A stretch of 58,538 nt of DNA from Candidatus Ruthturnera sp. Its GTDB lineage: Bacteria; Pseudomonadota; Gammaproteobacteria; PS1; Pseudothioglobaceae. The first letter of the stretch is position 1; each line of letters starts with the position of its first letter. Shown piece after piece: positions 8,990-17,842 of the stretch. Location of the stretch: contig JAUVOQ010000002.1 in NCBI GenBank assembly GCA_030599095.1, positions 1 through 58,538 of the forward strand. Direction: 5' to 3'. The notes under the pieces were generated by a model. The model worked only from the letters and a program-made list of their open reading frames with translations. It was not told where the DNA came from and did no database searches. The position numbers and the translations under genes were made by a program.

Positions 8990-9606
8990 CACCATTAATC
9001 GTTGACTTAGATCATACATTAATTGATACAGATTTATTGTATGAGTCTTCAATGGGTGTATTAAGGAAAAATCCACTGCTTATTTTTATTTATCCTTTTT
9101 GGTTTTTGCGTGGAAAGGGCTATTTAAAAGAACAATTAACCAAGCGATTTTCTATTGATGTCAGCGCCTTGGCTTACAATCAAAGCGTCATTGACTATAT
9201 CAAAAAACGCAAAAAACAAGGCGACAAAATCATTCTTGCCACTGCCTCGCATAAACTATACGCTTTTGCCGTTAGCAATCATCTTAAAACAGAAAAAACT
9301 CAGGCAAAAAACAAACAACAAGATCTTGATTTGTTTGCCCACAATGACCAACAAACAACCGTTAAAAAAATTGATTTATTTGATGACGTTATGGCAAGCA
9401 ACAAAAACTTTAATCTATCTTCACACAACAAGGCAGAAAAATTGATTGAACATTTTGGCGATAAAGGCTTTGACTACATGGGTGATCATATGCGTGATTT
9501 ACCTGTTTGGGAGGCGTCCAATCTGTCAATTTTAGTGAATGTATCAAATAAAATTATTAATAAAACCAAGCATCTTAATACATTAGTTTTGTCAAGAAAA
9601 CATTAA
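8986..9606 (+). CDS. HAD-superfamily phosphatase (IB-like)
   Basis: The 206-residue product starts MTPLIVDLDHTLIDTD, with both nucleophile aspartates (D7, D9) of HAD phosphatases. It continues with the motif II region ILATASHK and the C-terminal GDHMRDLPVWE acidic motif. The ATG at 8986 overlaps the uup stop and has GGGAAG upstream, so it is preferred to one 15 bases earlier. This type is often the N-terminal half of a HAD-UbiA fusion. Here the protein ends where a UbiA domain would begin, and a lysine/glutamine-rich stretch of about 30 residues interrupts the region after ATASHK. The substrate is unknown. Confidence 0.8.
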   Translation: MTPLIVDLDHTLIDTDLLYESSMGVLRKNPLLIFIYPFWFLRGKGYLKEQLTKRFSIDVSALAYNQSVIDYIKKRKKQGDKIILATASHKLYAFAVSNHLKTEKTQAKNKQQDLDLFAHNDQQTTVKKIDLFDDVMASNKNFNLSSHNKAEKLIEHFGDKGFDYMGDHMRDLPVWEASNLSILVNVSNKIINKTKHLNTLVLSRKH

Positions 9607-9670
9607 AAGATAGCGCATTGACCAACAAAAACAATCCGCGTGGCTTGATATTTGATTTTTTAGATAAAAA

Positions 9671-9726
9671 ACCTTTGCATCAATATAAATAATCATTTTT
9701 CTAATCATCCCTATTGATGCAAAGGT
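9671..9726 (-). terminator. hairpin with T-run ending the uvrC operon (IS-end-like sequence)
   Basis: Positions 9671-9685 and 9712-9726 are exact 15-base inverted repeats (ACCTTTGCATCAATA and its complement) around a 26-base loop. Read on the minus strand the stem is followed by a run of six T, which fits a Rho-independent terminator behind uvrC and the small membrane protein. The loop is long for a terminator. The arm motif ATGCAAAGGT recurs at two other intergenic places, so this may instead be, or derive from, a mobile-element end or miniature element. Confidence 0.5.
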
Positions 9727-9755
9727 CTCAAAAAAAAGTTCAAATTATTATATCT

Positions 9756-9932
9756 TTAAGCCCCTTCAATTAAATAAGACAAACTACCCAAGAGTAAGTA
9801 TATAACACTGATAACAACAAGTGTGGTGGCAAGTACTCTAGCTATTTTTAAATTTTTGCCCAAAACTCGATTGTTAATCCACCACACAAAATAGCCAATA
9901 ACAAAAGCAATCACAAGTATTCTAATAAACAT
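9756..9932 (-). CDS. small two-helix membrane protein (58 aa)
   Basis: A 58-codon frame begins with ATG at 9930-9932, one base after the uvrC stop, and ends with TAA at 9756-9758. It encodes two hydrophobic segments (about residues 2-19, ILVIAFVIGYFVWWI, and 33-54, TTLVVISVIYLLLGS) split by a short basic loop with NNRVLGKNLK. That predicts a tiny inner-membrane hairpin protein. Tight spacing behind uvrC, an uninterrupted frame and a terminator-like hairpin just beyond support a real gene. I do not recognise a function. Confidence 0.65.
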   Translation of the reverse strand: MFIRILVIAFVIGYFVWWINNRVLGKNLKIARVLATTLVVISVIYLLLGSLSYLIEGA

Positions 9933-9933
9933 A

Positions 9934-11718
9934 TTAACCTTTTAGTTTTTCAACTATTTTAGTCGCTAACGCTAAATTAATGCCATTGACTTTTTGAATT
10001 TCATGAATTGATGCTTTTTTTACTTCTTGCAAACCGCCGAAATAATTAAGCAGTGCCATTCTGCGTAATTTCCCCACACCTGTAATGGATTCTAGTATTG
10101 AAGTTGTGCGCATTGAAGCGCGTTTTTTTCGATGATTTTTAATCGCAAAACGGTGTGATTCGTCCCGAATGTGGTTGACCAACATAAGTGTGGGGTCATG
10201 AGGTGCTAGATTGATTTTGTTAACCTTATCATCTTTAACTGTAATTAAAGTCTCAAGCCCTGCTTTTCGATTTTCTCCCTTGGCAACGCCTACCAATTGC
10301 ACATCATCCACGCCGATTGAATTCATCACCATAATGGCCTGATTGAGTTGCCCCAATCCACCATCAATAAAAATAATGTCTGGCAAAGGCTTTTTGTCCT
10401 TTAATAATTTAGAATAACGCCGATATACGACTTGATTCATTGCGGCATAATCATCACCGAGGGTGATATTTTTAATGTCAAATTGGCGATATCGATTCAC
10501 TTTTGGCACGCCTTTTTCAAATACCACACACGAAGCAACGGTTGCCTCACCCATCATGTGGCTAATATCAAAACATTCAATATAATTAGGTAATTTATCC
10601 AATCCCAAAATAACTTGCAAATGCACAAGTGTTGATTTTTTTCTAAATCTTGATAATAAATTTTGATTAAGGTTTTCCTTGGCGGTTAAATTAGCAATAT
10701 TTAGATAATGCTTTTTATCCTTATTTGGTGTATCAATAATATGCGTATTTAAAGCTGAGGCAATTGTCTTTTTATCACTCAACCTGTGGCTAACTAATAT
10801 TTTTTTTGGGGTATTTTTGCCCAAATAATACAAAGGCAAAAAAGCAGACAAGACTTGTTTAATGTCTTGATTATTTGAGTTTTTAGGCAAAATAAACACT
10901 TGCCCAATTTGCTTGCCAGAGCGTATAAATAACACCTCAACACCACTCACTCCATCTTGCTGGGCGATACTAACCACATCTAAGTTATTACTGGAACTTG
11001 AAGTGTGTTGCTCTTGAATGCTGCGTAAATCAATCAATTGGTCACGTAAGCGTGCTGCCACTTCAAACTCTAAATTCTGAGAAGCAAGCTGCATTTTCTT
11101 TGATACCTTTTCTAAGGTCTCCCTGCCTTTACCAGATAAAAATAAAGACATCATTAAGACATCTGATTGATAATTTTCATCAGAAATTTTGCTAACACAA
11201 GGCGCACTACACAACCCTATTTGATATTCTAAACAAGGTCTAGAACGTGATCGGTAAGTACTATTAGTACACTGTCTTACTTTAAAGATTTTTTTAAGTA
11301 AATTAAGCGAATCCCTAACCACATGAGCCGAAGGGTAAGGACCGAAATATTGAGCGCTTTGATGTTTTTTACCCCGATAAAAACCTACTCTGGGATGTTT
11401 ATCATGACTGATAAAGATGTAGGGATAGCTTTTTGAATCTTTTAACAAGATGTTATATCTTGGCATGTGCTGCTTAATGAGTTCAGATTCTAATAACAAA
11501 GCCTGAGTTTCCGTTGCAGTAACGATGACTTTAAAGTCTTTAATATTTGCAGCCAAAACTCTGGTCTTGTTCTGCTCATGTGTTTTAACAAAATAGCTTG
11601 AGACTCTATTTTTTAGGTTTTTAGCTTTACCTACATAGATGACTCGGTCTTGTTTATCAAACATTTGATAAACGCCAGGATTGGTGGTTAAATTATTTAA
11701 CTTTTCTTTAATTAACAT
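9934..11718 (-). CDS. uvrC: excinuclease ABC subunit C
   Basis: UvrC makes both incisions beside DNA lesions in nucleotide excision repair after UvrAB recognition. The 594-residue product has the N-terminal GIY-YIG nuclease (GVYQMFD...VIYVGKAKNLKNR, residues 15-36), a UVR/UvrB-binding segment near residue 205 (QNLEFEVAARLRDQLIDL), the RNase H-like C-terminal nuclease (ECFDISHMMG; DIIFIDGGLGQLNQA) and a final helix-hairpin-helix pair (SITGVGKLRR). Length is typical. The gene is divergent from the mlaC-like gene; a two-helix membrane protein follows it. Confidence 0.96.
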   Translation of the reverse strand: MLIKEKLNNLTTNPGVYQMFDKQDRVIYVGKAKNLKNRVSSYFVKTHEQNKTRVLAANIKDFKVIVTATETQALLLESELIKQHMPRYNILLKDSKSYPYIFISHDKHPRVGFYRGKKHQSAQYFGPYPSAHVVRDSLNLLKKIFKVRQCTNSTYRSRSRPCLEYQIGLCSAPCVSKISDENYQSDVLMMSLFLSGKGRETLEKVSKKMQLASQNLEFEVAARLRDQLIDLRSIQEQHTSSSSNNLDVVSIAQQDGVSGVEVLFIRSGKQIGQVFILPKNSNNQDIKQVLSAFLPLYYLGKNTPKKILVSHRLSDKKTIASALNTHIIDTPNKDKKHYLNIANLTAKENLNQNLLSRFRKKSTLVHLQVILGLDKLPNYIECFDISHMMGEATVASCVVFEKGVPKVNRYRQFDIKNITLGDDYAAMNQVVYRRYSKLLKDKKPLPDIIFIDGGLGQLNQAIMVMNSIGVDDVQLVGVAKGENRKAGLETLITVKDDKVNKINLAPHDPTLMLVNHIRDESHRFAIKNHRKKRASMRTTSILESITGVGKLRRMALLNYFGGLQEVKKASIHEIQKVNGINLALATKIVEKLKG

Positions 11719-11779
11719 CTATACAAAAACACTTACAAAGGTAAAATTTGACTTAGGTTTATTTCTCTTTGTAAAAATT

Positions 11780-12430
11780 GTGATTAAAACACTGCTCATT
11801 ATATTGTCTATTTTGCCTATAAATTTTGCTTTAGCAGTAGACAAAGCATCAAACACAACTCAGCAAGCAATTGTGGGCATTGTTGACCCACCTAATTCGG
11901 TTGCACTTAATATTATGGTCAGCGCTCTAACTTCTTTAAAAGAATTAAAAAAACAAAAAAAAGCCACCAAACAAAATGTTGAAGCCTTAATTCGACTAAA
12001 ACTTCTACCCAATATTGCTGTAGGTGTGTCCACCAAAATTGCATTAAGCAAGTATTGGGATGGCTTAAATATTCAACAAAAACAGTTTTTTCAATACTAT
12101 ATTTCAGAATCTTTAATTCAAGATTATGTGGGGATTTTATCCACTTATGACAAACTTGATAGTGTTCAAATTTCAGTAGATCCTAATGTTAAACGCAAGG
12201 GTGATAAAGCCATTGTAAAGTTAATTATTAACATTAATGATAACCCAAAACCTAGCATTATTTCTTTAAAAATGATACATCTTGACACTTGGCATGTATA
12301 TGATATTGTGTTTTCTGGCGTAAGTATTGTTAAAAATTATCGTGCCCAATTTAACTCATATATTGGACGTAAGGGTATTGATGGCTTGATTCTAAAATCA
12401 AAAAAGAAACTTGAAAGATTGGCTAAATAA
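11780..12430 (+). CDS. MlaC/Ttg2D-type phospholipid-binding periplasmic protein
   Basis: The 216-residue product has a signal peptide (IKTLLIILSILPINFALA), then a domain resembling MlaC, which shuttles phospholipid between the outer-membrane MlaA complex and the inner-membrane MlaFEDB transporter. Cues are LLPNIAVGVSTKIALSKYW, FQYYISESLIQDY and the C-terminal AQFNSYIGRKGIDGLI. The frame is open to 11681, but that ATG lies over the 5' end of uvrC; the GTG at 11780 gives a clean signal peptide and is preferred. The gene touches murA (TAATG), the usual tail of an mla-murA cluster. mlaFED themselves are not in the window. Confidence 0.75.
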   Translation: MIKTLLIILSILPINFALAVDKASNTTQQAIVGIVDPPNSVALNIMVSALTSLKELKKQKKATKQNVEALIRLKLLPNIAVGVSTKIALSKYWDGLNIQQKQFFQYYISESLIQDYVGILSTYDKLDSVQISVDPNVKRKGDKAIVKLIININDNPKPSIISLKMIHLDTWHVYDIVFSGVSIVKNYRAQFNSYIGRKGIDGLILKSKKKLERLAK

Positions 12431-13689
12431 TGTATAAGCTTATTATTAATGGCGGTATTGCGCTAAATGGTCACGTTAAAACTGCAGGGTCAAAAAACTC
12501 ATCTTTACCTATTTTATTTGCCTCAATATTGGCCAATAATCCTATTATATTAACCAATACACCTCATTTAAGCGATGTTTCAACCACACTTAGATTGTTA
12601 ATGGATATGGGTGCAGAATTTATACTAGAATCAGACAATTCTTTATTTGTAGATGGTTCAAAGTTAACCAACTTGGTTGCTCAGTACAATTTAGTTAAAA
12701 CCATGCGTGCTTCAATTTTAGCACTCGGACCAATGCTTGCTAAATATGGCAAGGCAAAAATATCCCTACCTGGTGGCTGTGCAATTGGCTCACGCCCTGT
12801 TAATTTACACTTAAAAGCATTAGAAGATTTGGGGGCTTCTATTAAAGTTGAAAGTGGCTATATTTACGCCACAGCTAAAAAACTCATCGGTGCTGAGATA
12901 CATTTTGACCAAATTTCAGTGACTGCTACTGAAAACATCATCATGGCAGCAACTTTAGCAACAGGCACAACCACAATTCATAATGCCGCACAAGAACCTG
13001 AAATTGTAGATTTGGTTAATTGTTTGATTAAAATGGGCGCTAAAATCTCTGGCACTGGCACTTCAATGATTACCATTGAAGGGGTTGATGAATTATCAGG
13101 CGTGACTTATGCAGTTTGTCCTGATCGAATTGAAGCAGGCACTTATCTTGTTGCCGCAGCCATCACAGGTGGCAAAATTACCATTAAAAATGTGCATTAC
13201 CAATCAATGCGTGCTATTCTTGAAAAATTACTTGAAACTGGTGCGGACATTAAAACTAAGGAGAATTCAATCACCCTTGATATGAAAGGAAAACGACCCA
13301 AGGCTGTTAATATCAAAACCAGTACTTATCCAAATTTTCCCACTGACATGCAAGCACAATTTACAGCACTCAATGCCATTGCCGATGGGCATAGTACCAT
13401 CACCGAAACCATCTTTGAAAATAGGTTTATGCACATTCCTGAATTGTCACGCATGGGCGCAAACCTTGCTTTAGAAGGTAACACCGTTGTTTGCAAAGGG
13501 GTAAAATCTTTAACGAGTGCGCATTTAATGGCAACTGACTTAAGAGCCTCAGCATCCTTAGTATTAGCAGGATTAGCAACAACAGGTACCACAACGATTG
13601 AGCGTGTTTATCACTTAGATCGTGGTTATGAAACCATTGAGGAAAAATTAAAACTATTAGGTGCTCAAATTGAACGTGTACAGGATTAA
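12430..13689 (+). CDS. murA: UDP-N-acetylglucosamine 1-carboxyvinyltransferase
   Basis: MurA transfers enolpyruvate from PEP to UDP-GlcNAc, the first committed step of peptidoglycan synthesis. The 419-residue product shows the substrate-binding pair Lys22-Asn23 (AGSKNSSLP). The catalytic cysteine is in the loop PGGCAIGSRPVNLHL (Cys117), the residue attacked by fosfomycin. EAGTYLVAAAITGG and TDLRASASLVLAGL complete the two-domain inside-out barrel. Length equals E. coli MurA. The ATG overlaps the upstream stop by one base and hisG follows after six bases. Confidence 0.97.
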   Translation: MYKLIINGGIALNGHVKTAGSKNSSLPILFASILANNPIILTNTPHLSDVSTTLRLLMDMGAEFILESDNSLFVDGSKLTNLVAQYNLVKTMRASILALGPMLAKYGKAKISLPGGCAIGSRPVNLHLKALEDLGASIKVESGYIYATAKKLIGAEIHFDQISVTATENIIMAATLATGTTTIHNAAQEPEIVDLVNCLIKMGAKISGTGTSMITIEGVDELSGVTYAVCPDRIEAGTYLVAAAITGGKITIKNVHYQSMRAILEKLLETGADIKTKENSITLDMKGKRPKAVNIKTSTYPNFPTDMQAQFTALNAIADGHSTITETIFENRFMHIPELSRMGANLALEGNTVVCKGVKSLTSAHLMATDLRASASLVLAGLATTGTTTIERVYHLDRGYETIEEKLKLLGAQIERVQD

Positions 13690-13695
13690 AAACTT

Positions 13696-14313
13696 ATGCT
13701 AACGATTGCATTATCCAAAGGTAGAATTTTAGAACAAACACTGCCTTTACTTGAAAAAGCAGGTTTAACCATTGCTAAAGAAGAACTAAACTCACGTCAA
13801 TTAATTCTTGATACCAATCTTGCTGACGTTCAGGTTATTATCATTCGTGCAACTGACGTGCCTATATTTGTACAACACGGTGCTGCCGATATGGGCATTG
13901 CTGGCAAAGATGTCTTGCTTGAACATGGCGCTAATAATTTATTTGAAGTGCTGAATTTAGGCATTGCTAAATGCAAACTGGTGGTGGCCGCCGAGTCAAA
14001 AGACAAACTTAAGCAAAACACACTTAAAGTAGCGACCAAATATGTCAATTCAGCCAAGCGCTATTTTCAAAATAAAGGTCAATCTTGTGAAATAATCAAA
14101 CTTTTTGGCGCAATGGAATTAGCACCAAAAGTGGGTTTGGCACATTGCATTGTTGACTTGGTTGATACTGGTAACACCTTAAAAGCCAATGGTCTTATTG
14201 CGCTTGAACGCATTGAACAAATTAGCGCTCGCTTAGTGGTGAATGTCGCCTCATTTAAAACCAAAAATACACAAATTAAACCTTGGATTCAAAATATTGA
14301 GCGCATCTTGTGA
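13696..14313 (+). CDS. hisG: ATP phosphoribosyltransferase, short form
   Basis: HisG condenses ATP and PRPP in the first step of histidine synthesis. The 205-residue protein is the short (HisG-S) form lacking the C-terminal regulatory ACT-like domain of the ~300-residue enzyme. Motifs include [19 protein letters not shown] at the N-terminus, [10 protein letters not shown], and the PRPP-binding [20 protein letters not shown]. Short HisG needs the HisRS paralogue HisZ for activity and feedback control; hisZ is not in this window. The hisG stop overlaps the hisD GTG start. Confidence 0.95.
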   Translation: MLTIALSKGRILEQTLPLLEKAGLTIAKEELNSRQLILDTNLADVQVIIIRATDVPIFVQHGAADMGIAGKDVLLEHGANNLFEVLNLGIAKCKLVVAAESKDKLKQNTLKVATKYVNSAKRYFQNKGQSCEIIKLFGAMELAPKVGLAHCIVDLVDTGNTLKANGLIALERIEQISARLVVNVASFKTKNTQIKPWIQNIERIL

Positions 14314-15629
14314 TTGCCAAATTAACATCCACGCAATCTGATTTTCAGGAAAAACTCTCCTCATTACTTGCATGGGATAGCGTTTCTAACAAAGAAGTTG
14401 TTCAAACAGTTGATGATATTATTACCAATATTCGTAATAATGGCGATGACGCTTTAATTGATTACACAAATAAATTTGATGACGTCAATGCCTCTAGCAT
14501 GAAAGATTTAACCATTAAACTGCCTGCGCTTAAACAAGCATTTGAAACACTCAACAAAAAACAAAAATCCGCACTAACCATAGCAGTAGATCGCGTGCGT
14601 CTTTATCACAAAAAGCAAAAACAAAGCACTTGGACTTATACAGAAGATGATGGCACAATGTTGGGGCAAAAAATCACACCACTTGATCGCGTTGGTTTGT
14701 ATGTTCCTGGTGGCAAAGCGGCCTATCCTTCCTCTGTTTTAATGAGTGCCATTCCAGCCAAAGTTGCTGGCGTAGAATCCTTAATTATGGTTGTGCCAAC
14801 GCCCAATGGTATTAGCAATCCATTAGTATTAGCAGCGGCATATATTGCAGGCGTTACTCAAGTATTTACAGTAGGTGGTGCACAAGCAATAGCGGCCCTT
14901 GCCTATGGCACACAAACCATACCAAAAGTAGATAAAATTGTAGGTCCTGGTAATATTTATGTGGCAACAGCCAAGCGCGCTGTATTTGGTCAAGTTGGCA
15001 TTGATATGATTGCTGGCCCTAGTGAGATTTTAATTATTTGTGATGGAAAAACCAATCCTGATTGGATTGCCATGGATTTATTTTCTCAAGCAGAACACGA
15101 TGAAGATGCACAATCAATCTTGCTATGCCCTGACACTGATTTTATTAACCAAGTTGAAAAAAGCATTGCTAAATTACTACCCACCATGGATAGAAAAGTC
15201 ATCATTAAAACCGCACTTAAAAACCGTGGTGCACTCATTCACATTAAAAATATGAATGAGGCGATTGCTTTATCTAACCAAATCGCACCTGAACACTTAG
15301 AATTGTCTGTTGAATATCCACAAGCCATGTTGGATGGCATTAAACACGCAGGTGCTATTTTTATGGGTCGCCACACTTGTGAATCACTCGGTGATTATTG
15401 CGCAGGTCCAAATCATATATTACCCACTTCTGGCACAGCACGTTTTTCATCGCCTTTGGGTGTGTACGATTTTCAAAAAAAATCAAGTTTGATTATGGTA
15501 TCGCATCAAGGCGCAAATACATTAGGCAAAGTGGCTACTATCTTGGCCGATGGTGAAGGTTTGCAAGCACACGCACAATCTGCTAAATACAGAATCAATA
15601 AACAAAGTAATACCACTAACAAAAACTAA
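14310..15629 (+). CDS. hisD: histidinol dehydrogenase
   Basis: HisD oxidises histidinol to histidine in two NAD-dependent steps with a bound zinc ion. The 439-residue product has [56 protein letters not shown] and the catalytic segment IAPEHLEL, all hallmark motifs. Length is normal. Translation starts at a GTG whose GTGA overlaps the hisG stop. It ends the murA-hisG-hisD run; the membrane protein behind it begins 16 bases later and may share the transcript. Confidence 0.97.
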   Translation: MIAKLTSTQSDFQEKLSSLLAWDSVSNKEVVQTVDDIITNIRNNGDDALIDYTNKFDDVNASSMKDLTIKLPALKQAFETLNKKQKSALTIAVDRVRLYHKKQKQSTWTYTEDDGTMLGQKITPLDRVGLYVPGGKAAYPSSVLMSAIPAKVAGVESLIMVVPTPNGISNPLVLAAAYIAGVTQVFTVGGAQAIAALAYGTQTIPKVDKIVGPGNIYVATAKRAVFGQVGIDMIAGPSEILIICDGKTNPDWIAMDLFSQAEHDEDAQSILLCPDTDFINQVEKSIAKLLPTMDRKVIIKTALKNRGALIHIKNMNEAIALSNQIAPEHLELSVEYPQAMLDGIKHAGAIFMGRHTCESLGDYCAGPNHILPTSGTARFSSPLGVYDFQKKSSLIMVSHQGANTLGKVATILADGEGLQAHAQSAKYRINKQSNTTNKN

Positions 15630-15645
15630 GGGACTTTATACGACT

Positions 15646-16287
15646 ATGCTACACGTAAATCGCCAAAGATTAGTAGATATAGAAATATTAATAACTATAA
15701 TCACATCTATTGGAATATTAAGTTACTTTTTTTACGCAGTTTATTTTCTCAACCAAGTGTCTATTTATATTGAAAATGGGATTTTAGAAAACACACAAGT
15801 TATTGTGTTGATCATTTCAATGTTGGTATTCTTTTTTTCTGTATTCAATCCAAAAAGAGAAGATAAATTAATACTTATTTTCTTTAGTTTTTTATGCTTT
15901 AGTTTTATATTAAGAGAAGTCGATGTTGAAACATTAGATATACCTAATACTCTAAAAATTATCGGACATGGTATGTATCGAAATATAATGATAATAACTG
16001 GATTTATCATAATAAGCACCTATGCTATTTATCATAATAAGCACCTATGCTATACTAAATTATACATATTTCTTGTTTCAATTAATGGAATATTAATCAT
16101 GATGGCAGGAATTTTGTTATATCTTGGTGATTTTTTTGAACATTATAATTCAATTACACATCATGTATTTTTAGAAGAAATATGTGAATTGTCTGGCTAT
16201 ATACTACTTTTACTATCAGCATTATTATTTTTAAAAAACAAACTGTCTTTAACGGACTCCATCGAAAAATCTACAAAAAAACTTTAA
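15646..16287 (+). CDS. polytopic membrane protein of unknown function
   Basis: The 213-residue product has about six hydrophobic segments, for example ILITIITSIGILSYFFYAVY, VIVLIISMLVFFFSVF, LILIFFSFLCFSFILRE, YIFLVSINGILIMMAGILL and YILLLLSALLFL. Polar landmarks are LREVDVETLDIP between helices three and four and EEICELSGY before the last helix. I recognise the general layout from uncharacterised proteobacterial inner-membrane proteins but no function. The ATG at 15646 is preferred; the frame is open further up inside hisD. A perfect 25-base tandem duplication lies in the middle of the gene. Confidence 0.7.
   Translation: MLHVNRQRLVDIEILITIITSIGILSYFFYAVYFLNQVSIYIENGILENTQVIVLIISMLVFFFSVFNPKREDKLILIFFSFLCFSFILREVDVETLDIPNTLKIIGHGMYRNIMIITGFIIISTYAIYHNKHLCYTKLYIFLVSINGILIMMAGILLYLGDFFEHYNSITHHVFLEEICELSGYILLLLSALLFLKNKLSLTDSIEKSTKKL
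16003..16052 (+). repeat. perfect 25-bp tandem duplication inside the membrane-protein gene
   Basis: Positions 16003-16027 and 16028-16052 are identical 25-base copies beginning TTTATCATAATAAGC. Because 25 is not a multiple of three, gaining or losing one copy shifts the frame: with one copy the frame meets a stop about 30 bases later. The two-copy state is the open one. Confidence 0.97.
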
Positions 16288-16375
16288 GAATATATTTAGT
16301 CATGACAACTTAAGCATATTTAAAGCCCATCTTGCCAATAATCAACAATAGTTTGAAAAATTTGCCATATAAATA

Positions 16376-17779
16376 CTAAAAAGGAAATTTATTGCCACCA
16401 CCCATGGATGGTAATTTCATTTTAGAAAAATCAGGCATACCATCGGTACCTGTCATTTTAGCCATCATTTTTTGCATTTTCCCGCCACCCATTTTTTTCA
16501 TTTGTTTTTGCATTTTTTCAAACTGTTTGATGAGTTTATTAACTGCTTGAACGTTCGTACCAGAACCATTAGCAATACGTGCCTTACGCGTGCCTTTAAT
16601 GAGTTTAATATGGCTACGCTCTTTAGGTGTCATAGAATTAATGATGGCGACCATTTTCTTAGTTTCAGTGCCGCCCATCATTTGATTTTTAACATTTTGT
16701 GGGATTTGACCCATGCCCGGAAGTTTATCCATCAAGGCTTCCATGCCACCCATTTGTTCCATTTGCAAAAGTTGATCACGCATATCGGATAAATCAAATT
16801 GACCTTTGGCCATTTTTTGAGCGGATTTTTGTGCTTTTTTATGATCAACTTTGCGTGAAATCTCCTCCACCAATGAAAGCACATCTCCCATCCCCAAAAG
16901 TCTTGAAACCACACGCTTTGGATGAAACAGCTCTAAGGCGTCAATCTTTTCACCCACGCCTAAAAACTTAATCGGCTTGCCAGTAATATGGCGCACAGAT
17001 AATGCCGCACCACCTCTCGCATCGCCGTCGGTTTTGGTAAGGATAATGCCTGTTAATGGCAATGCATCAGCGAACACTTTAGCAGTGTGTGCCGCGTCCT
17101 GACCTGTCATAGAATCGACCACAAACAAAGTTTCAATTGGGTTGACTTCTTTCTGCAAGGTTTTAATTTCATCCATCATTTGCTCGTCTATATGCAAACG
17201 ACCTGCAGTATCAACCAATAAAACATCAAAAAACTGCTTTTGTGCGTGCTTTTTAGCGCTAGCTACAATATCTGAAGGTTTATCATCAATTGTTGATGGG
17301 AAAAAATCCACCTCAACTTGTTTGGCTAGTATTTTTAATTGCTCAATGGCGGCAGGACGATAAACATCAGCACTAACCACCAATACTTTCTTGTTTTCAC
17401 GCTGTTTTAAATAAAGTGCAAGTTTGGCAATTGAGGTGGTTTTACCTGCACCTTGCAAGCCTGCCAACATGACAACCGCTGGTGGCTGAGTTTTTAAATC
17501 AAGCGATTCGGTCTCACCGCCAATAATCCCAGTTAATTTAGTTTCAACCAGTTTAATAAACGCTTGTGATGGCGTTAACCCTTGTCCAACTTTAAGTCCC
17601 AAAGCCTTAATTTGAACTTGGTCTAAAAATACCTTAATGACCTCAAGTGCAACATCAGCCTCAAGCAGTGCACGGCGCACTTCACGAATTGCCTCTTTAA
17701 TATTAGATTCAGATAGTTTGTTTTTTCCTTGTAAGGCTTTAAAACTATTTTGTAGATGCTCGGTTAAATTGTCAAACAT
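16376..17779 (-). CDS. ffh: signal recognition particle protein Ffh
   Basis: Ffh (SRP54) binds signal sequences on nascent membrane proteins and, with 4.5S RNA and FtsY, delivers them to the translocon. The 467-residue product has the N domain, the GTPase G domain (GLQGAGKTTS, LVDTAGRLHIDEQM, LTKTDGDARGGAAL) and a methionine-rich M domain (LLQMEQMGGMEALMDKLPG; KMQKQMKKMGGGKMQKM) that forms the signal-sequence groove. Length is slightly longer than E. coli (453). It is divergent from ypjD with 63 bases between. Confidence 0.97.
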   Translation of the reverse strand: MFDNLTEHLQNSFKALQGKNKLSESNIKEAIREVRRALLEADVALEVIKVFLDQVQIKALGLKVGQGLTPSQAFIKLVETKLTGIIGGETESLDLKTQPPAVVMLAGLQGAGKTTSIAKLALYLKQRENKKVLVVSADVYRPAAIEQLKILAKQVEVDFFPSTIDDKPSDIVASAKKHAQKQFFDVLLVDTAGRLHIDEQMMDEIKTLQKEVNPIETLFVVDSMTGQDAAHTAKVFADALPLTGIILTKTDGDARGGAALSVRHITGKPIKFLGVGEKIDALELFHPKRVVSRLLGMGDVLSLVEEISRKVDHKKAQKSAQKMAKGQFDLSDMRDQLLQMEQMGGMEALMDKLPGMGQIPQNVKNQMMGGTETKKMVAIINSMTPKERSHIKLIKGTRKARIANGSGTNVQAVNKLIKQFEKMQKQMKKMGGGKMQKMMAKMTGTDGMPDFSKMKLPSMGGGNKFPF

Positions 17780-17842
17780 TTTTTAAATAAATATAACGAA
17801 AGTATCGTATTATAGTACTTTGTATTAATCCAAAAGTTAATT

